DNA of 64,000 bases from an uncultured Sutterella sp. (GTDB lineage Bacteria; Pseudomonadota; Gammaproteobacteria; Burkholderiales; Burkholderiaceae_F), in NCBI GenBank assembly GCA_900545275.1, contig UQYG01000003.1:124001-188000 (forward strand). Reading direction: 5' to 3'. The notes beneath the pieces are model-generated. The model did not search any database. It was not told where the DNA came from and worked only from the letters and a program-made list of their open reading frames with translations. The translations under genes and the position numbers were made by a program. Position 1 is the first letter of the stretch, and every line of letters starts with the position of its first letter. Positions 41,638 to 51,578 of this stretch are shown in pieces.

Positions 41638-43962
41638 TCAGAAGAAGTAGTTGAAGCGGCCGGAAACCAACCAGGTGTCGTCCGTCTTGCCGCCCGCGGT
41701 GCGTTCGAGGTCGAATTGGAACCCGAGCGTATCCTTCCACTGCCAGACGGCGCCGACGCCGAAGTTCGCCCAGGTGCCCGTGTCACCCCAGTTTTCATTC
41801 AAGCGATTCGTCCCGTCCGAAAGCGTGGCGTCCTGTCCGTCGGAGAACTGATGCAGTACGTCGCCTCGGAAGTAGATCGATCCGGCCTGTTCAAGGCCCT
41901 TGAACTCACGACCGGCACGGAAGCCGACGCGGCCGATCGTACTCGTTTCGCTCTCCGCTTCCACCTTCATGTGGCGGTCGGTATGGTAGTCGAAGCTGTC
42001 GAGATAAGCGACTTGGAACTGCACTTGCGGTTCGACGAAAACGCCCGTTTCGCTCTTGAGCGTGTAGCCGTACTCGGCCGAGAGGGCTGCGTAGTCCTGA
42101 TCGTAGTCGCCGTCGGTGGTATAGGCTTCGTTGCCTACCGTGTACTCGCTCGAAACGCGACCGATGCGGCCGACGAAGTCGAGGTAGTGGTTGCCGTAGG
42201 TGAGCGTGTCGAAGAGCGCGAATTCGTAGCGCTTCATGTCGCCGTCGCCGCGGACGTCCAGGAACTCCGTGTCGCCTTCTGTGTAAGAGAACCAGGCGCC
42301 GGCTCTGCTTTTTTCGGTGAAGGCGCGGTCAAATCCGATGGTCACTCCCGTGCGGTCCCAACGGTACTGGTCTTCCGCACCGTTACGGCCGTGGTGCACA
42401 CGAACCCAAAGACCATTTTCAGGATCCTTGCTGTCACGCACGGTCTCCAGAAGACGACGGTCGTGGCGGTCCATTTCGACAGCAGCGTCATAGCTCGCGT
42501 AGCCCGCACCGGTGAAGCCTCGGGCGGCGGCGGACTTCTCAATGATGATGCGTTCGATGAACCACTTCGTGCCGCCAATATATTCGTTTGCCCCCAAGGA
42601 AAAAAGTTTGTCAGTAGAGAGTGTTATATTTGTGATTTCTTGACGTTTCGTATCGTCCTCAGTAAATTCGGAGGAAGCAATACGTAACTCATAATCAATT
42701 AATCCTTCGCCTCGTTCGTTTACTTTGTCCACGAATTTAACGCCGTTTTCCCCGGCGGCGGTGCCCTTAGCAACGGCAAAAATTAGGTTATTTTCAGGGG
42801 TGATGGGGATTAGAAGGTCAAAATCGTGTTCTACCAGATCGATTGCGTGTTGACCGGGATCGCTGGATCCTTCAATGAAAATTACGTCACTATCACTCTT
42901 ATTCACTGCATTGAGGTCGAGTTGGAAAATGCCTCCATTGCCCTTGAGGTCGCCGATTTCAACGTGGTCATGTACAACGGAATAGTTTCCTTCCTGGATA
43001 CGGTCAAGTAATCCTATTGATTCCCAGAAGTCTAATAGAGTTCTATCATAAAGCGTGATGATGCCGCCATCTTTCAGCGTGATGGCGCTGATGCGTTTTT
43101 CGCGAGCCGTTCCGCCATTATTTAGACCAAGATAAGACCATTGCGCCCCTTTTTCGATTGTGACATTTAGGGTTCCTCTATTACGATCGCCGATTTTTCC
43201 AAAAAGATTCCCGTTTGCATAAGAGCCGTCGTCACCAAACCAATATGAATTGTTTCCGGAAAAAGTAACTGTAACCTCGGATTTTTCTCCTTCCGGTGGT
43301 TTTGCTGTTCCGATTAAGTCAAAGGATCCAACTATTTGATTGTTGGTGGATAGAAAGGTAATGTCGCCACCGGATTTGGCTGAAATTGTGTCGGGTTTGT
43401 TGGCTAGTGTCCAGATGCGAACGGGATCATCGCTTTCTTTGTTTCCGATGTAAATCTTCCCGCCCTCTTCGGCATAAAGCGCACTAAGACCATATGCAAT
43501 GTTGAGGTTGGGGTCTTGCGTTATAACAATATCAATCGGACCCTCAAGGTGAATTTTCGAATCAGTCCCTTTCGCACGAAAACCATAAAGCACATCATTA
43601 GGGTTGCCACTCGCAGCATTGATGAGCGCGTGAAGAGAAGTGTCTTTAATGGTGACTTTTGATCGATCATACGCTCTAATCAGGGAATAATCCCATTTGG
43701 CGGTGGTTGCGAAAGGATTATCCAAGGTTCCCAATCGAAGCGAATCGATGAGGTGCTCTTGACCGTCGGAGTATCTCGGAAACTCCAGGTTGGTGGTGAG
43801 ATTCTCTTCCGTAAGCGTAATGGCTTGAGCGGAGAGGGAAGTCAGTGCCAGAATCACCGCGGCGGTCAGCGCATTCTTTCCTGCCTGCCACGCGCGGGAG
43901 TGTTGAAGATGGAAAGAGTTAGAATGGCGGCTTAAACTCGGAAGGGGGGGGGGGGATAACAT
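41638..43962 (-). CDS. autotransporter 2, probably phase-variable
   Basis: A 774-residue autotransporter. After MLSPPPLPSLSRHSNSFHLQHSRAWQAGKNA comes the hydrophobic signal LTAAVILALTSLSAQA. The passenger has beta-helix-like repeats with frequent GG and ITL strings. The C-terminal barrel covers about the last 260 residues (LWVRVHHGRNGAEDQYRWDR, RVGFRAGREFKG, TWLVSGRFNYFF). The codons after the ATG are a run of 12 C bases, so slippage would switch the frame. A better-placed ATG at 43973, behind AAGGA, is out of frame at the present tract length. The passenger DNA is AT-richer than its neighbours. Confidence 0.83.
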   Translation of the reverse strand: MLSPPPLPSLSRHSNSFHLQHSRAWQAGKNALTAAVILALTSLSAQAITLTEENLTTNLEFPRYSDGQEHLIDSLRLGTLDNPFATTAKWDYSLIRAYDRSKVTIKDTSLHALINAASGNPNDVLYGFRAKGTDSKIHLEGPIDIVITQDPNLNIAYGLSALYAEEGGKIYIGNKESDDPVRIWTLANKPDTISAKSGGDITFLSTNNQIVGSFDLIGTAKPPEGEKSEVTVTFSGNNSYWFGDDGSYANGNLFGKIGDRNRGTLNVTIEKGAQWSYLGLNNGGTAREKRISAITLKDGGIITLYDRTLLDFWESIGLLDRIQEGNYSVVHDHVEIGDLKGNGGIFQLDLNAVNKSDSDVIFIEGSSDPGQHAIDLVEHDFDLLIPITPENNLIFAVAKGTAAGENGVKFVDKVNERGEGLIDYELRIASSEFTEDDTKRQEITNITLSTDKLFSLGANEYIGGTKWFIERIIIEKSAAARGFTGAGYASYDAAVEMDRHDRRLLETVRDSKDPENGLWVRVHHGRNGAEDQYRWDRTGVTIGFDRAFTEKSRAGAWFSYTEGDTEFLDVRGDGDMKRYEFALFDTLTYGNHYLDFVGRIGRVSSEYTVGNEAYTTDGDYDQDYAALSAEYGYTLKSETGVFVEPQVQFQVAYLDSFDYHTDRHMKVEAESETSTIGRVGFRAGREFKGLEQAGSIYFRGDVLHQFSDGQDATLSDGTNRLNENWGDTGTWANFGVGAVWQWKDTLGFQFDLERTAGGKTDDTWLVSGRFNYFF
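43944..43955. repeat. G12 homopolymer tract at the start of autotransporter 2
   Basis: Twelve G bases in a row on the plus strand (C12 in the coding strand), seven bases after the ATG at 43962. Tracts of this length are typical slippage-prone contingency loci. Confidence 0.85.
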
Positions 43963-43973
43963 GTTGATAACAT

Positions 43974-44480
43974 AGGTCTTTCCTTGCGTGTAATTAATTT
44001 TGAAAGACTGCTTGACCAAAGGGCGTGCGAAGGACTTGGGTTTTTAGAACCTTCGCACACTCAACACTGACAGCAACTTATCGAAGACGTGGCGCTTTCG
44101 TTGCGAATGCCTCGGCTTCGTCGCCTTCGTCAAGAAAGGGGGCGATTCTCAGTAGATGAATCTGAACCTTCGTTCCGTGTCTTCGTGAAGTTCAATCCGG
44201 ACGTTGCCGGTCCGTTTCGTGCTGATTTTGATTATGACACCCTCCCAACTTTCTTTGTTGGACTTTGGCGTTTGGGAAAATCCCTTGCCTTTACCGGTAG
44301 AGAAAAACTTTATTGATTCAACGAAGGAAGCCGTGGCCGGGCGGAGGTGTACCGTCCGCGGCGGGAAAAGTTTTTCTGTCATACTGTGTCGTTGCTTTTC
44401 AACGGTTTGATGCTGTCACCCCTTGTTGTGGCACTTCGCCTTTTTCACTACGAAGTTTCCGCTTGCCTTTCAAACTCCCC
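43974..44480. other. region upstream of autotransporter 2 and lysR
   Basis: About 500 bp between divergent genes. No gene was found. CGTTG-CTTTT-CAACG at 44390-44404 is a small palindrome about 80 bp before lysR and could be its own operator. Confidence 0.4.
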
Positions 44481-45425
44481 ATGCACCCGCACTCCTACCG
44501 CTACCTCTCCGCCATCCTCGCCGCGGGCAGCATCTCCAAAGCCGCCCAGACGCTCGGCATCTCGCAGCCCTCGCTCTCGCAGTTCGTGCAACGAATCGAA
44601 AAGGATCTCGGTGCCGAAGTCTTCGACCGCTCCACGCGTCCGCTGACGCTCACGGAATCGGGCCGGATCTTCTTCGAAGCGGAAAAGCGCGTCATGGAAA
44701 TCCGCGAAGACTGCCGCCGCGCGGTGGCGGACATCCACGGGGGCGAGCGAGGACGCGTCGTGATCGGGGCGTCGGAGTACCGGGAGATGTTCTTTCTGAC
44801 GGAAGTCTTGCCCGTCTTCAGCGCGGCGCATCCGAGAATTGAAATCGCCCTTGAGGAAGGAACGACCCGCGCACTCGAAGACTTCGTGTGGACGGGAAAG
44901 ACGGACTTGTCGCTCGTCATTGCGCCCCTCGCGCAATCCGGACTCGAAGCGGTGGAAATTTATGAGGAGCGCCTCCTTCTCGCCGTCAACGAAAAGAGCC
45001 CGCTGATCGAAAAGGCCCGGACCCTCTGTCCCGAAGAACGCCGGGAGGACGAATTTCCGCCTTTCTCCTTCCGGCTTCTCGCCGACGAACCCTTCCTCGT
45101 CGTGCGGGAGGGGCAGCAGATCCACGATCTCTACCGCACGCTCGTCGCCGAGACGGGCGCTTCGCCCAAGATCGTCCTGGAGAGCGAATCGCTCACCGCC
45201 GCGCTGGCGCTTGCGGGCGCGGGGCTCGGCGCCACGATCGTCACCGAAACGCTCGCGAGACGAAGCACCGCGGCAAAGCGCGTGCGGTTTTTCTCGATCG
45301 ACCCCGAGGTCCCCGTTCGGAAGGTCGTGGCGGCCTATCGTCCGGCACGCTATTTGTCGAAGGCCGCGCGCCTTCTCATCCGGACCATGCGGGACGTGGC
45401 GCAGGAGAAGTTCTCCCGCGGGTGA
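44481..45425 (+). CDS. LysR-family regulator near tartrate dehydratase genes
   Basis: A 314-residue LTTR. The N-terminal winged helix-turn-helix reads YRYLSAILAAGSISKAAQTLGISQPSLSQFVQRIEKDLGAEVF. The effector domain starts at about 90 (GRVVIGASEYREMFFL) and ends with AYRPARYLSKAARLLI. It is convergent with ttdB. A role in tartrate control is only a guess from position (TtdR of E. coli is also LysR-type but divergent from ttdA). Confidence 0.88.
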   Translation: MHPHSYRYLSAILAAGSISKAAQTLGISQPSLSQFVQRIEKDLGAEVFDRSTRPLTLTESGRIFFEAEKRVMEIREDCRRAVADIHGGERGRVVIGASEYREMFFLTEVLPVFSAAHPRIEIALEEGTTRALEDFVWTGKTDLSLVIAPLAQSGLEAVEIYEERLLLAVNEKSPLIEKARTLCPEERREDEFPPFSFRLLADEPFLVVREGQQIHDLYRTLVAETGASPKIVLESESLTAALALAGAGLGATIVTETLARRSTAAKRVRFFSIDPEVPVRKVVAAYRPARYLSKAARLLIRTMRDVAQEKFSRG

Positions 45426-45465
45426 GGCGCAAAGCGTTTCCACGAGCCCGGGCCCTTCCGGGCGC

Positions 45466-45495
45466 AAAACGGGCGCCCGAAAATCCGGACGCCCG
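45466..45495 (-). terminator. terminator of ttdAB
   Basis: On the minus strand CGGGCG pairs with CGCCCG, extended by an inner TCCGGA/TCGGG region, and is followed by TTTTG. Confidence 0.6.
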
Positions 45496-45536
45496 CATTG
45501 CCTGATGTTTTCGTCGGAAGGAGTGCGTCAAACGCC

Positions 45537-46157
45537 TCAGTCGAAGTAGTCGACATGACGGTTGATCTCGTCGACGATCGGCTGCTTCTTTTCGTTGAAG
45601 ACCTTCTTGTTCTTCTCAAAGAGGTTCTGTCCCTTCGTGTCGATCGAGACGATCATCGGTCCGAAGTCCTTGACGCGCATCACCCAGATCGACTCGGGCA
45701 TGCCGAGTTCTTCCCAGTGGTGCTCTTCGACTTCCTCGACCTTGCTTGCGGCAAGGACGGCGCAGCCGCCCGGCCACACGCAGTGAAGGGCCTTGTGGTC
45801 GCGGCAGCCCGCTTCCGTGTTGGGGCCCATGCCGCCCTTGCCCACGATGATCTTCACGCCCGTGTCGCGGATGAATTCGCGCTCGAACTTTTCCATGCGC
45901 ATGGAGGTCGTGGGGCCGATCGAAACGACCTTGTAGCCGCTCCCCGACTCGTCGCCGCAGGGGACCATGATGGGGCCCGCGTGGAAGATCGCCTTGCCAG
46001 CGAGGTCCACGGGGAGCGGACGGTGCTGCTTGACGAGACGCATGTGGACGTCGTCGCGCGAGGTGATGAGGTAGCCCGAGAGGTAGACGATGTCGCCGAT
46101 TTCGATCCCTTCGAGATCTTCGCTCTTGATCGGCGTCGTGAGATGATGCGTTTTCAC
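45537..46157 (-). CDS. ttdB: L(+)-tartrate dehydratase beta subunit
   Basis: A 206-residue subunit of the two-subunit iron-sulphur hydro-lyase that turns L-tartrate into oxaloacetate. The match to E. coli TtdB is close: LTTPIKSEDLEGIEIGDIVYL, AIFHAGPIMV, VSIGPTTSMRMEKFEREFI, VGKGGMGPNTEAGC, HWEELGMPESIWV and FGPMIVSIDTKGQNL. The start is GTG at 46157 behind GGGGG, overlapping the ttdA stop. Class I fumarase beta is the main alternative, as the families are related. Confidence 0.88.
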   Translation of the reverse strand: MKTHHLTTPIKSEDLEGIEIGDIVYLSGYLITSRDDVHMRLVKQHRPLPVDLAGKAIFHAGPIMVPCGDESGSGYKVVSIGPTTSMRMEKFEREFIRDTGVKIIVGKGGMGPNTEAGCRDHKALHCVWPGGCAVLAASKVEEVEEHHWEELGMPESIWVMRVKDFGPMIVSIDTKGQNLFEKNKKVFNEKKQPIVDEINRHVDYFD

Positions 46158-47056
46158 AGCGTTACCCCCTTGTAGGAAAGCAGTTCGTACGACATGTCGG
46201 CGTGGATGCGGATCGCGCCGCGGCGATGTCCCCAGCAGCCGACCGAAACGCCGACGGCGAGACACGACGGATGGCGCGCGGCCGTCTCGACGTTTACGCC
46301 CATGACGGAGCCTTCGCCCGTGAGGCCGCCCGGGCCGATGTTGATGCGGTTGAGGCCGTCCTCCACCATGCGCTCGAATTCGGCGGCGCGGGCGTTCGGG
46401 TTGTGCGAGCCCACGGGGCGCATGAGGGCGCGCTTCGAGAGGGTCGCGGCGACTTCGACGGAACCCGCGATGCCGACCCCCACGAGAAGGGGCGGGCAGG
46501 CGTTGACGCCGCGCTCGCAGATCACGTCGAAGATGAACTGCACGACCGCTTCGTAGCCTTCGACGGGCATCAGGACCTTGGCCGTGCCCGGAAGCGAGCA
46601 GCCGCCTCCCGCCATGTAGGCGTAGATCACGGCGTCGGACGAATTCGGAACGATTTCAAGATCGATCCAGGGAATGCGGCGGCCGGTGTTGTCGCCCGTG
46701 TTCTTTTCGTCGAAGATCTGCACGGCGTTGTGGCGAAGCGGCGCCTTGACCGTCGCGCGGCGCACGGCCTCCTTGAGACAGGCTTCAAGTTCGTTTCGGA
46801 TCGGAAAGTCGGCGCCGAGTTCGATGTGGTACTGGATGACGCCGGTGTCCTGGCAGAAGGGGACGTTTCGCTCCTTCGCCATTTCGAGATCGGTGAACAT
46901 GGCGTCGTAGACGAGCGTGGCGAGTTCGCTCTTCTGAACGCGCCGCATGGCTTCGAGCTTTTCGAGAACGTCGTCGGGAAGGCGCTTGCCGAAGAAGGCC
47001 GTGAACTTCGCCATGACGTCCGTAAAGCGCTCGGCGAGCTGAGCTTGGTCGGACAT
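46154..47056 (-). CDS. ttdA: L(+)-tartrate dehydratase alpha subunit
   Basis: A 300-residue alpha subunit carrying the [4Fe-4S] ligands. The Cys candidates lie in VPFCQDTGVIQYHI, AGGGCSLPG and GVSVGCWGHRRG. The other motifs, KAPLRHNAVQIFDEKNTGDNTG and VNACPPLLVGVGIAGSVE, follow TtdA closely along its full length. The ATG at 47056 has AAGGAG before it. It forms an operon with ttdB (4-bp overlap). Confidence 0.88.
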   Translation of the reverse strand: MSDQAQLAERFTDVMAKFTAFFGKRLPDDVLEKLEAMRRVQKSELATLVYDAMFTDLEMAKERNVPFCQDTGVIQYHIELGADFPIRNELEACLKEAVRRATVKAPLRHNAVQIFDEKNTGDNTGRRIPWIDLEIVPNSSDAVIYAYMAGGGCSLPGTAKVLMPVEGYEAVVQFIFDVICERGVNACPPLLVGVGIAGSVEVAATLSKRALMRPVGSHNPNARAAEFERMVEDGLNRINIGPGGLTGEGSVMGVNVETAARHPSCLAVGVSVGCWGHRRGAIRIHADMSYELLSYKGVTL

Positions 47057-47862
47057 GGGGAATCTCCTTGGGGTCGGGGATGACGATGCGGACCGCCTCG
47101 GGGAGGCGGCCGCAACCAACTACGCCTAAAGTCTAAGGAGAACTAATTCATAAGTCGAATATTGAAAATGTTATTTGTTCGATAAGTCTGAGACTATGGG
47201 TTGCCGTTTTGCTTCGGTAAGGCGGGGGAAGAGGGAACGTCGTGCGTTGCGACGGGGGCCGGGTGGAGGTCCTGGCGCAAGGCGGGAACGGCACGTGCGG
47301 GCCGGCAAGACGAGGGACCGCGGTCGGGCGGCGGCCGGGGAATGGGAACGAGGCTCTCTTGGAAGGAAAATCACGGAGAGCGGGGAGGGTTCGAAAGGGC
47401 GGGAGACGCGCGGCGTTTTCCCAAGGAAGTGCTGGAATTTCCTGCCGTAGGAAAGCAGAAACGACATGGCCTGCCTCCTGCAGTAGGGCAAGCTTGTTCG
47501 ACATAGTGGAACTCTCTACATATTGCGAGGCCCGGTGCACCACCACCGGGCTTTCGCTTTTCCGGGAACTTGTGTCGGGCGGTTCGGCGGTCTTCACTAT
47601 GTCTCGTCAAAAGAAAACCGCGCCGCCGGCAAACAGAACGACTCGATCGCGCGGTCGGGGGGCTAAGTCCCGAAAACACGAAACCCCGGACACGTACGAT
47701 CCGGGGCTCGGAACCGGAGCACTCCAAGCGAGAAGGTTTGGAGCGCGTCCACCTGGAAAAAAATAACGGCGGTGTGATTGTGCCGTCAAGCATTTTTGGG
47801 AAGAAAGAGGACACTCCCAAATCCCTTCTTCGCTGATGCGGTCATGTGGCGTACGGGCAATG
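47057..47862. other. intergenic region upstream of ttdA
   Basis: About 800 bp with no convincing gene. An AT-rich patch at 47140-47210 may hold the ttdA promoter. A hairpin (CCCCGGA/TCCGGGG, 47684-47706) was noted. Confidence 0.45.
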
Positions 47863-47892
47863 GAAAAAGGCCGACCCGTTTCCGGATCGGCC
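47863..47892 (-). terminator. terminator after flavoprotein 3
   Basis: On the minus strand GGCCGATCCG and CGGGTCGGCC pair around GAAA and are followed by TTTTT. Confidence 0.85.
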
Positions 47893-47988
47893 TCGTGAGC
47901 ATCTCGGGCGGGCGGCGGCCGTGGTTTTGCCTCGCCGCCCGCAGAGTACCAACATCATGCCGGCGACGCGCGGTCGCCGGCCCTTGGG

Positions 47989-49455
47989 TTACGCGGCCGT
48001 CGCGGCCGATTCGCCCGCGATGCGGCCGTACGTGAAGGCGTCGCCCAGCGCGTTGCCGCCCACGCGGTTCGTTCCGTGGATGCCGCCCGTCACTTCGCCC
48101 GCGGCGTAGAGCCCCGGAATCACCTTGCCGTGACGGTCGAGCACCCGGGCCTTGACGTCGATCTTGACGCCGCCCATCGTGTGGTGGCGCGCCATGCCGA
48201 TCGGGCCCGCATAGAAGGGAGCCTTTTCGATCTTGTGCGCAAGCATGCGCGGCGCACGGCCGAGAGGATCCTTCTTCGTGTCGACGGTCTTGTTGTATTC
48301 CGCGATCGTCTTCTTGAGCTCTTCGGCGGGAACGCCGATCTTGCCCGCGAGCTCTTCGATCGTCTGCGCTTCAAAGAGCGTGCCGTCCGCAAGAGCCTTC
48401 TTGTTCGTTTCGCCCTGGAACTTGTTGTCCGCGGCAAAGCCCACCGAGTCGGTGAGCGGATAGACGGTCTGTGCGGTCTGCGCGAGCGTCGCGTCGCGGA
48501 TCACGTCGCGGCGGGAGTCTTCGGCGACGAAGCGCTTCCCTTCCTTGTTGACGAAGATCGAGTATTCGATCACCTGGATGAGGTTGCCCTTCGACTTGTA
48601 GCCCGGAGCCGTGCCCGGAATGCACTGGATGTAGTCGAGTCCGATCGCAAGCGCTCCGATGTCCTGCATGGCGACGAGGACTTCGCCCGTGGCGCCCGGC
48701 TGGTTCGTGGTGGAGAGTTTGGTCAGACGCGGGTCGAAGTAGGCGCACATTTCGGCGTTGTAGGCGTAGCCGCCCGCGCTCGCGACGGCGCCCTTCGTCG
48801 CGCGCCAGTATTCCTTCTTGCCTTTCACCTCGACTTCGACGCCGAGAACGCGGCCTTCCGACGGATTTTCACGAATGAAGGCCGTCACCTTGTGGCCCGT
48901 GAGGACTTCGCCCTTGAGTTCCTTCAAGCGCTTCAGCATCGCTTCAATATAGGCGTAGCCCTTCTGGCCCTGCGGATTGCGGCAGCGCGGCCAGAGGCCG
49001 CCGTAGATCTGATAGATGGGGGTGAAGGTGACGCCGAGCTTGCGGAACCATTCGACCGTTTCGGGCATCTTTTCGGCGTACTGGGCGACCAGAGCCGGGT
49101 CGGCGCGGAAGTCGCCCGCGGCGAGCGTCTGTTCGGTATGAAGCTTCGGGGAGTCTTCGATGCCGGCCTTCTTCGCTTCTTCCACGATGGCGCCGTTCAT
49201 GCCGCCGCCCGACACCATGGTGTTGCCGCCGGGCATGCCGAGCTTTTCAAGGATCGCGACCTTCGCGCCCTTTTCCAGCGCCGTGATGGCGGCGGCGAGA
49301 CCCGCACCGCCTGCGCCCACGATGATGACGTCGACGGTGTGATCCCACTTCTTGGGAATCGAGCAGAGGTCGGCGGCGTGCGCCGCGCCCGTGAGGCCGA
49401 CGGCCGCGACGGCGGCGGTGGAGCCGAAGAACTGACGACGGGAGATGTTGCTCAT
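47989..49455 (-). CDS. Tat-exported FAD-dependent fumarate-reductase-type flavoprotein 3
   Basis: A 488-residue flavoprotein. The Tat signal is ISRRQFFGSTAAVAAVGLTGAA. The FAD site is DVIIVGAGGAGLAAAITALEKG with LEKLGMPGGNTMVSGGGM. The active region shows GKRFVAEDSRRDVI and ARHHTMGGVKID, and the end is GLYAAGEVTGGIHGTNRVGGNALGD. It is closer to the classic flavocytochrome c flavin domain (FRDA/UrdA-like) than to the other two here, but has no haem or FMN domain. It lies on the same strand upstream of ttdAB, about 930 bp apart with its own terminator. Confidence 0.88.
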   Translation of the reverse strand: MSNISRRQFFGSTAAVAAVGLTGAAHAADLCSIPKKWDHTVDVIIVGAGGAGLAAAITALEKGAKVAILEKLGMPGGNTMVSGGGMNGAIVEEAKKAGIEDSPKLHTEQTLAAGDFRADPALVAQYAEKMPETVEWFRKLGVTFTPIYQIYGGLWPRCRNPQGQKGYAYIEAMLKRLKELKGEVLTGHKVTAFIRENPSEGRVLGVEVEVKGKKEYWRATKGAVASAGGYAYNAEMCAYFDPRLTKLSTTNQPGATGEVLVAMQDIGALAIGLDYIQCIPGTAPGYKSKGNLIQVIEYSIFVNKEGKRFVAEDSRRDVIRDATLAQTAQTVYPLTDSVGFAADNKFQGETNKKALADGTLFEAQTIEELAGKIGVPAEELKKTIAEYNKTVDTKKDPLGRAPRMLAHKIEKAPFYAGPIGMARHHTMGGVKIDVKARVLDRHGKVIPGLYAAGEVTGGIHGTNRVGGNALGDAFTYGRIAGESAATAA

Positions 49456-49792
49456 GGATGAACTCCTTTTTGGGGACGGGGCGGGGCGGACGGAGGTCGT
49501 ATGGCAGTGGGATCCGCCCCGCGGACCCGTCAAGAGAAAATGCTCTTCTTGCAAGTTCATGGTAGGTGAGGGAGGACGGAAAGTCATTCGATCTTTCCCT
49601 ATGGTTGATGTGCAAAATCGTGAATGAATGTTCCCAAATGTTGATATTCTGAAGGTTTTTGGGAGGTGGTGTCCGACACGATTTGCGGAGGTGTTTTCCC
49701 TTCTTTCCCAAGGATTTCGTTGACGTATTCCCGGCGGGCGATCGATAATTTTTTCTTTTCCTTTCATTCTCTCCCAACTCCGTTTTAACCTC
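49456..49792. other. intergenic region between flavoprotein 3 and the DUF262 cluster
   Basis: An AT-richer stretch of about 340 bp between divergent genes that probably holds both promoters. No gene or clear operator was seen. Confidence 0.45.
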
Positions 49793-51571
49793 ATGCCGGA
49801 CACAGACAACAACACTGAAGAGATTCGCCGCTTCGTCGCGCAGTGGCTTCTGGAAGAAAACCGCCGGACCGCCGTCGCCGATTTTCAACGCCCGTTTACA
49901 TGGTCCGAAAGTCACGTGACGGCCTTTACGGAATCGCTCCTTGACTCGCTTTTTCGTCCGGAGAAGGGCTCGCCCGACATCGGGGTCGTGGTGATCGAAG
50001 AGACGTCCGACGCGGATTTCATCGTGGACGGTCAACAGCGCCTCCTGACCTTTGCTCTCCTCATCGTCGAATGGTACGGGGAAGAGATTTTGGGGGCTAG
50101 AAAGCTCGGTGTGAGAACGTGGTCCCGCCTCAGGCAGCTTCTCCGGACGAACAATCTGCAGAGCACCGTCCATGCCAGCAGAATCCGCCGAATCATTCGG
50201 AACGTGTGTCACCGACGTTCCGATGCGAGCGCCGCTTCGAAAGGGGAAAGGCTTGCTTTGCTCCGGAGCGTGACCTTTTCCATCGTGTCTTTTGAGCGCA
50301 AGCGTGGAGAGACTTCGAACCCCGCGGTCCGCAACTTTTTCGAGCCGCTCAATACGACGGCGAAACCCTTGAACGGCGGGCAGATTCTCAAAGCTCACCA
50401 CATGGGGAGAATTTACGGGAACAATCCCGCGGCGACATGGGACCGACAGTCTCGGTACGAAACGTGGTTCCGCAGTCACAAAGAAGATGAGAGGCTTGGG
50501 CTGAGCACCTTTTCTCCCTTCTGCTTTAATCGAAACGAAGAAATTTCCGTCGAGCGTTTCATCGATTCGCACGATCAGGACGCCTACTACCGACTGGGCT
50601 GCGGCTTCGTTCAGGGCGTGCAGGCCATGCTTCTCGGTCAGGACAAATGGTGGTGGGAGATCACCTCGCAGGGGAGCGAACGACAGGCTCCTTTCGAACG
50701 GCTTGAGGGGAGTCCACGCGGAACCTCGAACGAAGGTAGCGGAGCGGGAACCGATCGTAGATGGCGGGCCACGGAGCCGCTCGCCTTTTCGGAGGCGGAA
50801 GGGTTCTTCCGCATGGTCGGGCGTTTTGCGCGGCTGTATGACGCCTACTGTCTGGAACTCTCGTGTCTTTCCGAGCGGTTCGGCGAGGTGATTCAGGAAA
50901 AGATCGCGGATCACGGTCTCTCAGAGGATGATCCGGACCGCCGTCCCGCAAGGCTTGTGTGCAGAGCGGCGCGCCTCATGGCGGCCTTCGGCCGGTGTCT
51001 CGTCAAGTGGAGTAAAGAGGACAAACGGCTTCAGACGGAAGCGTCTCTCGGGAGACTCTGTCGTTGGGAAAACAATGAACGAATCGAAATCGTGCCTTGG
51101 GTAAGCGACGCCGGCGCTTGGCTGGCCTTGCCCGACATCCCGAACGACTTGTCAAACACGTACGGTTCCATCCCGACCGTTGTGTATGCCACCGCGCTTC
51201 TCTGGAGCGACAAGTTTCCGCAGAAGGAAGCCGACGACGACATCGTGCGGCTTCTCATGGTGCAGCTTCTCTTCGCCCGTTTCTGTTCAAGATGGGACAG
51301 CGTCTGGAGGTCGCTTTGCATGTGGGAAGCCGTGGCCGCCGCGCATTTTTCGACGAATGCGCAGGGAGCGCTTTGGCGCTTTTTGAAGACCGCGCGCAAT
51401 ATGGGCACCCGATGGCCCCGGGAACTTGAGGCGACGATCAACCGAATGCCGGGCGGACGTGAGGCAAACAAACCTCAAAATAAGCACGCATCCGACGAGG
51501 GGCTTCCACCCGAAGAAATGAAGGCCCTCGACGAACTCCGTTCGCTTCTTTCCCAGTATCTGAGTTTCTGA
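49793..51571 (+). CDS. DUF262 (GmrSD N-domain-like) protein 1
   Basis: A 592-residue protein. The N-terminal DUF262/ParB-like fold shows VADFQRPFTWSESHVTAFTESLLDSL and the signature DFIVDGQQRLLTFALLIVEW (about 75-95), the motif for which DUF262 is known. A helical body follows. No DUF1524 HNH motif was seen, so it may be a sensor or NTPase partner only. DUF262 proteins include type IV restriction enzymes (GmrSD, BrxU). It ends 7 bp before a second DUF262 gene, so the two likely act together. Weak ribosome-binding site. Confidence 0.8.
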   Translation: MPDTDNNTEEIRRFVAQWLLEENRRTAVADFQRPFTWSESHVTAFTESLLDSLFRPEKGSPDIGVVVIEETSDADFIVDGQQRLLTFALLIVEWYGEEILGARKLGVRTWSRLRQLLRTNNLQSTVHASRIRRIIRNVCHRRSDASAASKGERLALLRSVTFSIVSFERKRGETSNPAVRNFFEPLNTTAKPLNGGQILKAHHMGRIYGNNPAATWDRQSRYETWFRSHKEDERLGLSTFSPFCFNRNEEISVERFIDSHDQDAYYRLGCGFVQGVQAMLLGQDKWWWEITSQGSERQAPFERLEGSPRGTSNEGSGAGTDRRWRATEPLAFSEAEGFFRMVGRFARLYDAYCLELSCLSERFGEVIQEKIADHGLSEDDPDRRPARLVCRAARLMAAFGRCLVKWSKEDKRLQTEASLGRLCRWENNERIEIVPWVSDAGAWLALPDIPNDLSNTYGSIPTVVYATALLWSDKFPQKEADDDIVRLLMVQLLFARFCSRWDSVWRSLCMWEAVAAAHFSTNAQGALWRFLKTARNMGTRWPRELEATINRMPGGREANKPQNKHASDEGLPPEEMKALDELRSLLSQYLSF

Positions 51572-51578
51572 CCGCATC

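Noticed and set aside
47148..47597. Short frames on both strands in the gap upstream of ttdA
   Set aside because: No homology, repetitive Arg/Gly/Pro composition, and no ribosome-binding sites.
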